DNA of 64,000 nucleotides, from assembly GCA_035293765.1 (NCBI GenBank), contig DATGMF010000090.1, positions 1-64,000 on the forward strand, written 5' to 3'. This document shows positions 61,720 to 64,000 of this stretch, in pieces (the stretch's first letter is position 1; every line of letters starts with the position of its first letter). This DNA comes from DASRHT01 sp035293765. GTDB taxonomy: Bacteria; Chloroflexota; Ktedonobacteria; Ktedonobacterales; Ktedonobacteraceae. The translations under genes were made by a program, and so were the position numbers. The notes under the pieces are model-generated. The model was not told the origin of the DNA and did no database searches. It saw only the letters and a program-made list of their open reading frames with translations.

Positions 61720-61886
61720 ATACACTACTCTTTCATTATTTAGAGGCAGTTTAATGGTTTTAACCGTTATCTATACGAGAGCATCTTCTAGCTCGCAACA
61801 AGTATACCTATTTGGCATGAACAAACACAAGTGTCAGCAGATGATTTTATGGAGGATTTTTAGGCGCGTTTAGGGAGGATATACAT

Positions 61887-61941
61887 TACCTCTATCAGAG
61901 GTATACCGGGCTAAAAACTGATAGGTCATCTGGGGTATATC
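61887..61941. promoter_or_regulatory. GGTATACC-type sites, group 1
   Basis: TACCTCT (61887-61893) and AGAGGTA (61897-61903) form an inverted repeat that leads into the perfect palindrome GGTATACC (61900-61907). GGGGTATATC follows at 61932-61941. The same sequence types recur near 62715, 62801, 63229 and 63271. Confidence 0.5.
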
Positions 61942-61973
61942 GTACTAAGCGGATCGATAGTCATGGTCGAGTA

Positions 61974-62546
61974 TCAATCCATCTTTTTCTGCTCCTTATT
62001 ACGTTTCTGTGAAATGTGCTTCATATGCGTTTTTACGGTGGAGTAGGCAATAGACAGCTCCGCCGCAATTGCATGCTTGTCCAGCCCTTCACGCACAAGG
62101 CTATCCACCTGCTTCTGCCGCTCTGTAAGCGACGCTTCTTCTGGAATGGATGGGGTAACACGAACATACTGCATCAGCCAGGGAAGCAGAATGGGATCAA
62201 TCACGAAGGCTCCCTTAGGAGGTTTGAGTGCGATACGGAGGATCTCCTTCGACATATGGATAGAAAGGTAGCCGCGCGCTCCATGCTCATATGCGGCATA
62301 GAGCGTCTGTATATCTGGTTTCGCGGCGAGAAGCACAAAATTTCCATCCGGCAACATGGTAAAATCAGCTTCCAGGGTTTGATCAACCATCACGAGATCG
62401 ACAGGAGCGTTTTTCAAATGTAAGAGCAACTCTTCATTAGTGATTGCTTCGTAAATAGTAGATACGCGCGTATCTTCGCCAAAAATCGAACATAGTCCAA
62501 CTCGTATTACGTCATCAGGTACGGCAATTACAACGTGTTGTCCCAC
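61974..62546 (-). CDS. LuxR-type regulator with atypical receiver
   Basis: A 190-aa regulator. The N-terminal receiver-like domain has AVPDDVIRVGLCSIFG and VDLVMVDQTLEADF (possible phospho-Asp), but the GYLLK-type lysine motif reads GYLSIHMSK, so normal phospho-signalling is uncertain. The C-terminal LuxR HTH (about 130-185) is clear: SLTERQKQVDSLVREGLDKHAIAAELSIAYSTVKTHMKHI (in parts). GTG 62546 with GAGGAGGT seven bases upstream is the best start. It faces the precursor and halogenase genes from the other strand and probably controls them. Confidence 0.87.
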   Translation of the reverse strand: MGQHVVIAVPDDVIRVGLCSIFGEDTRVSTIYEAITNEELLLHLKNAPVDLVMVDQTLEADFTMLPDGNFVLLAAKPDIQTLYAAYEHGARGYLSIHMSKEILRIALKPPKGAFVIDPILLPWLMQYVRVTPSIPEEASLTERQKQVDSLVREGLDKHAIAAELSIAYSTVKTHMKHISQKRNKEQKKMD

Positions 62547-62711
62547 AAAACCTCCTCTATAAGGGAAGATCATCCTAAGCAATCGACTACTAAAGAGATA
62601 GCGCAGGGATGATATCGGGGAAGATCGCTCTTTGCCTATCTTACATGATATACTTGCGCTACAGATAACATAGCACAAAATCATTTACTACGCAATTTAA
62701 GTGTTATAGGC

Positions 62712-62808
62712 CCCGAGGTATATTTATACACCCCTCGGCGTACCCCAAAAAATCATCCTAAAATTCCTCGGTAGACAATTGCGCTTTTCCAAAAAAAGTC
62801 GGTATACT
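62712..62808. promoter_or_regulatory. GGTATAC-type sites, group 2
   Basis: CCGAGG at 62713-62718 mirrors CCTCGG at 62733-62738 around GAGGTATAT (62715-62723) and TATACACCCCTC. GCGTACCCC follows at 62738-62746, and CGGTATACTTCGG lies near 62800. These lie between the LuxR-type gene and the precursor gene, where a divergent regulator would act. No gene is seen from 62547 to 62943. Confidence 0.45.
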
Positions 62809-62943
62809 TCGGATGGGATTTTAAGAGCTAGCTCGAACATTATTCCCTAATAACGGAAAAACAATCGTAATAGTTGCTTTAGTTGAGTGATACATCGATA
62901 AGAGGTGTCACCAGTTTGCTCAGTGATGAAAGGCAATCAGCAC

Positions 62944-63165
62944 ATGGAAAAAGCAGCATATGTAGACTCCCTGAACACCTGGCTTGCACAAAATCCCGAC
63001 GTAGTTGTTAAGCCGCATACCGACAACGTATGGGCGAGCGATGTCTGGAGCAGTGAAGTATGGGGCAGTGTCTGGAGCAATGATGTCTGGGGCAGCAACG
63101 TCTGGGGGAATGTGTGGAGCAACAATGTCTGGGGCAATAATGTATGGGGGAGTGTTTGGAGCTAA
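62944..63165 (+). CDS. Trp-repeat precursor-like peptide
   Basis: A 73-aa peptide, proposed as a RiPP precursor. Residues 1-28 form a leader-like part (MEKAAYVDSLNTWLAQNPDV at the start). From residue 29, three 14-residue repeats follow: VWASDVWSSEVWGS, VWSNDVWGSNVWGN and VWSNNVWGNNVWGS, then a final VWS. Ten VW pairs occur, eleven Trp in all, with Trp spacing 5-5-4 repeated. AAAGG lies about ten bases before ATG 62944. Similar VWGxx repeats are known, from memory, as tails of large subtilisin-like proteins, but here they stand alone right before a halogenase-type gene (211 bp). Trp modification is an inference. Confidence 0.75.
   Translation: MEKAAYVDSLNTWLAQNPDVVVKPHTDNVWASDVWSSEVWGSVWSNDVWGSNVWGNVWSNNVWGNNVWGSVWS
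63028..63162 (+). repeat. 42-bp tandem repeats encoding VW(x3)VW(x3)VWGx
   Basis: Three 42-bp units at 63028-63069, 63070-63111 and 63112-63153, plus a 9-bp partial unit, encode the Trp repeats. Codon usage varies at third positions (GTA, GTC, GTG, GTT for Val), so the repeats are held by protein selection more than by recent DNA duplication. A CRISPR reading is excluded because there are no spacers and the frame is open. Confidence 0.85.
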
Positions 63166-63228
63166 CTTGCCGTCTCGGCTTAACGTTACTCTGACATTCT
63201 ACCAGCAAACCATACATAAAGTGAACAG

Positions 63229-63314
63229 GGTATACCTCTCAAGTGCTGTGTGCTGAACAAGCTAATCTGAGGGGTATATCGGTTTTTATAGAAAAAAACC
63301 TCATCGCATACCCC
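63229..63314. promoter_or_regulatory. GGTATACC-type sites, group 3
   Basis: The perfect palindrome GGTATACC occurs at 63229-63236, GGGGTATATC at 63271-63280 and CATACCCCTA (its reverse kind) near 63308. They lie between the precursor stop and the halogenase-type start, a likely control region for the latter. Confidence 0.45.
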
Positions 63315-63376
63315 TATTGTTATACTCGGTTGCTCATCCTGCGTTAACGATACGGCATTCAGTGAAAGGGAAAAAC

Positions 63377-64000
63377 ATGGAGCATTATGACGTCGTGATT
63401 GTTGGTGGGGGACCCGCTGGAAGTACAGTAGCCACGCTTGTAAAACGCTATTCTCCTCATCTACGCGTTCTTTTGCTAGAGAAAACTAATTTTCCCCGGC
63501 ACCATGTCGGCGAGTCGCTATTGGCAGGCGCTTCACCTGTACTCAAGGAGATGGGAGCTTATGAGAAGGTCAGTAATTATGGCTTCGTAGAGAAGCTCGG
63601 CGCCACCTACGTCTGGGGACGAGACCGAAAGCCGTGGGGCTTTGAGTTTGATGAGATCGTGGAAAAATTTGCCCAGCACGGCCAGACAATTCCTAACATC
63701 TATACCAAAGCCTGGCAGGTCAGACGCGGAGAATATGATCATTTGCTGCTCAACCATGCGGCAGAATCCGGCGTTGAGGTTCGCCAGGGGGCTCGCGTAC
63801 TGCGTGTTTTGCGCGATAAAGATGGCTCGCGCGTTACCGGCGTTGAATACCGTGATGAACACGGAACAAAAAGTGTCGGGAGTACATGGCTGATGGACTG
63901 CTCAGGGCAGGATGCTCTGCTTGGACGCGAACTGGGGCTACGCGACTATGACGAATATATGAATAACTATGCGCTCTGGGGCTACTGGAAGGGCGCGAAG
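63377..64000 (+). CDS. Flavin-dependent halogenase-type enzyme (5' part)
   Basis: The first 208 residues of a flavoprotein that continues past the window. VVIVGGGPAGSTVATLV (residues 6-22) is the FAD-binding Rossmann motif, and PRHHVGESLLAG (residues 43-54) matches the HVGESL motif shared by tryptophan-type halogenases and geranylgeranyl-reductase-like enzymes. Residues RRGEYDHLLLNHA and LMDCSGQDALLGRELG also fit, and the visible text ends with NYALWGYWKG, just before where a halogenase would show WxWxIP. So halogenase is the best guess, with monooxygenase possible. GAAAGGG lies 7 bases before the ATG. Directly downstream of the Trp-repeat peptide. Confidence 0.8.
   Translation, partial: MEHYDVVIVGGGPAGSTVATLVKRYSPHLRVLLLEKTNFPRHHVGESLLAGASPVLKEMGAYEKVSNYGFVEKLGATYVWGRDRKPWGFEFDEIVEKFAQHGQTIPNIYTKAWQVRRGEYDHLLLNHAAESGVEVRQGARVLRVLRDKDGSRVTGVEYRDEHGTKSVGSTWLMDCSGQDALLGRELGLRDYDEYMNNYALWGYWKGAK

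Noticed and set aside
63028..63162. Tandem repeats considered as a CRISPR-like array
   Set aside because: The units are contiguous without spacers, in frame, and encode a regular Trp pattern with synonymous changes.
1..64000. tRNA, rRNA, IS elements and integrases
   Set aside because: I looked for tRNA-like TTCGA arms with acceptor pairing, transposase motifs and terminal repeats and saw none I could support by eye.

Overview
The window reads as chromosomal DNA of a Gram-positive-like, spore/mycelium-type soil bacterium, most plausibly a Ktedonobacteria-like member of Chloroflexota. This is an inference from gene content only: Ser/Thr kinases with extracytoplasmic or FHA tails, an archaeal-type GTP cyclohydrolase fused to FolK, an EmrA-like adaptor shortened as expected for a cell with no outer membrane, a secreted lamin-tail protein, a DUF5808 protein, and many LacI/LuxR/TetR regulators. 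No rRNA, tRNA, insertion sequence, phage or CRISPR array was seen. Coding density is high on both strands.

Layout. 0-2.3 kb: a small NPQPLPP-tail protein and a 386-aa unknown. 2.3-7.8 kb (minus): glycolate oxidase operon glcD-glcE-[RlmM-like methyltransferase]-glcF with a palindromic promoter/operator. 7.9-16.6 kb (minus): lamin-tail surface protein, rsfS, a FolK-FolE2 fusion, a PknB-type kinase, a PIG-L deacetylase, mutY and a methyltransferase. 16.8-21.1 kb (plus): an unknown gene with galT-galK (Leloir pathway), then an M55 D-aminopeptidase. 21.2-27.4 kb (minus): pseudo-receiver protein, EmrA/EmrB-type efflux pair, a TetR-type regulator with two HTH domains and its palindrome, and a pseudokinase-FHA fusion. 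27.6-29.5 kb: two divergent related micro-proteins and a threonine-dehydratase-like enzyme. 29.7-38 kb (minus): a CoA-dependent aromatic degradation cluster (PaaK-like ligase, RidA, enoyl-CoA hydratase, SDR, 748-aa monooxygenase/OYE fusion, LLM flavin enzyme) that best fits 2-aminobenzoyl-CoA (anthranilate) breakdown. 38.3-44.6 kb (plus): Fic protein, small proteins, a DUF5666 secreted protein and a two-component system.

44.9-55.7 kb is a beta-glucan utilisation locus: secreted parallel beta-helix protein and GH16+CBM56-like laminarinase (minus strand), then LacI regulator, oligosaccharide-type ABC transporter (binding lipoprotein and two permeases) and GH1 beta-glucosidase (plus strand). Three promoters share one architecture: a -35 box followed directly by a GAAACCGGTTTC-type operator, the -10 box, and a second operator 30-31 bp downstream. 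Polymer is presumably cut outside, imported as oligomers, and finished by GH1 in the cytoplasm. Dispersed palindromic repeats (core CTCCCACGATGAATCGGGGAG) sit in several intergenic gaps here and at 31.1 kb.

57.4-64.0 kb looks like the left part of a natural-product cluster that runs off the window: antiporter, MFS exporter, FemAB/GNAT-like acyltransferase, LuxR-type regulator, a 73-aa precursor-like peptide with eleven tryptophans in three 14-residue repeats, and the first 208 residues of a flavin-dependent halogenase-type enzyme. A tryptophan-repeat peptide next to a halogenase-like flavoenzyme, with repeated GGTATACC-like sites around it, suggests a possibly new halogenated or oxidised RiPP system. 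This is the most interesting part of the window.
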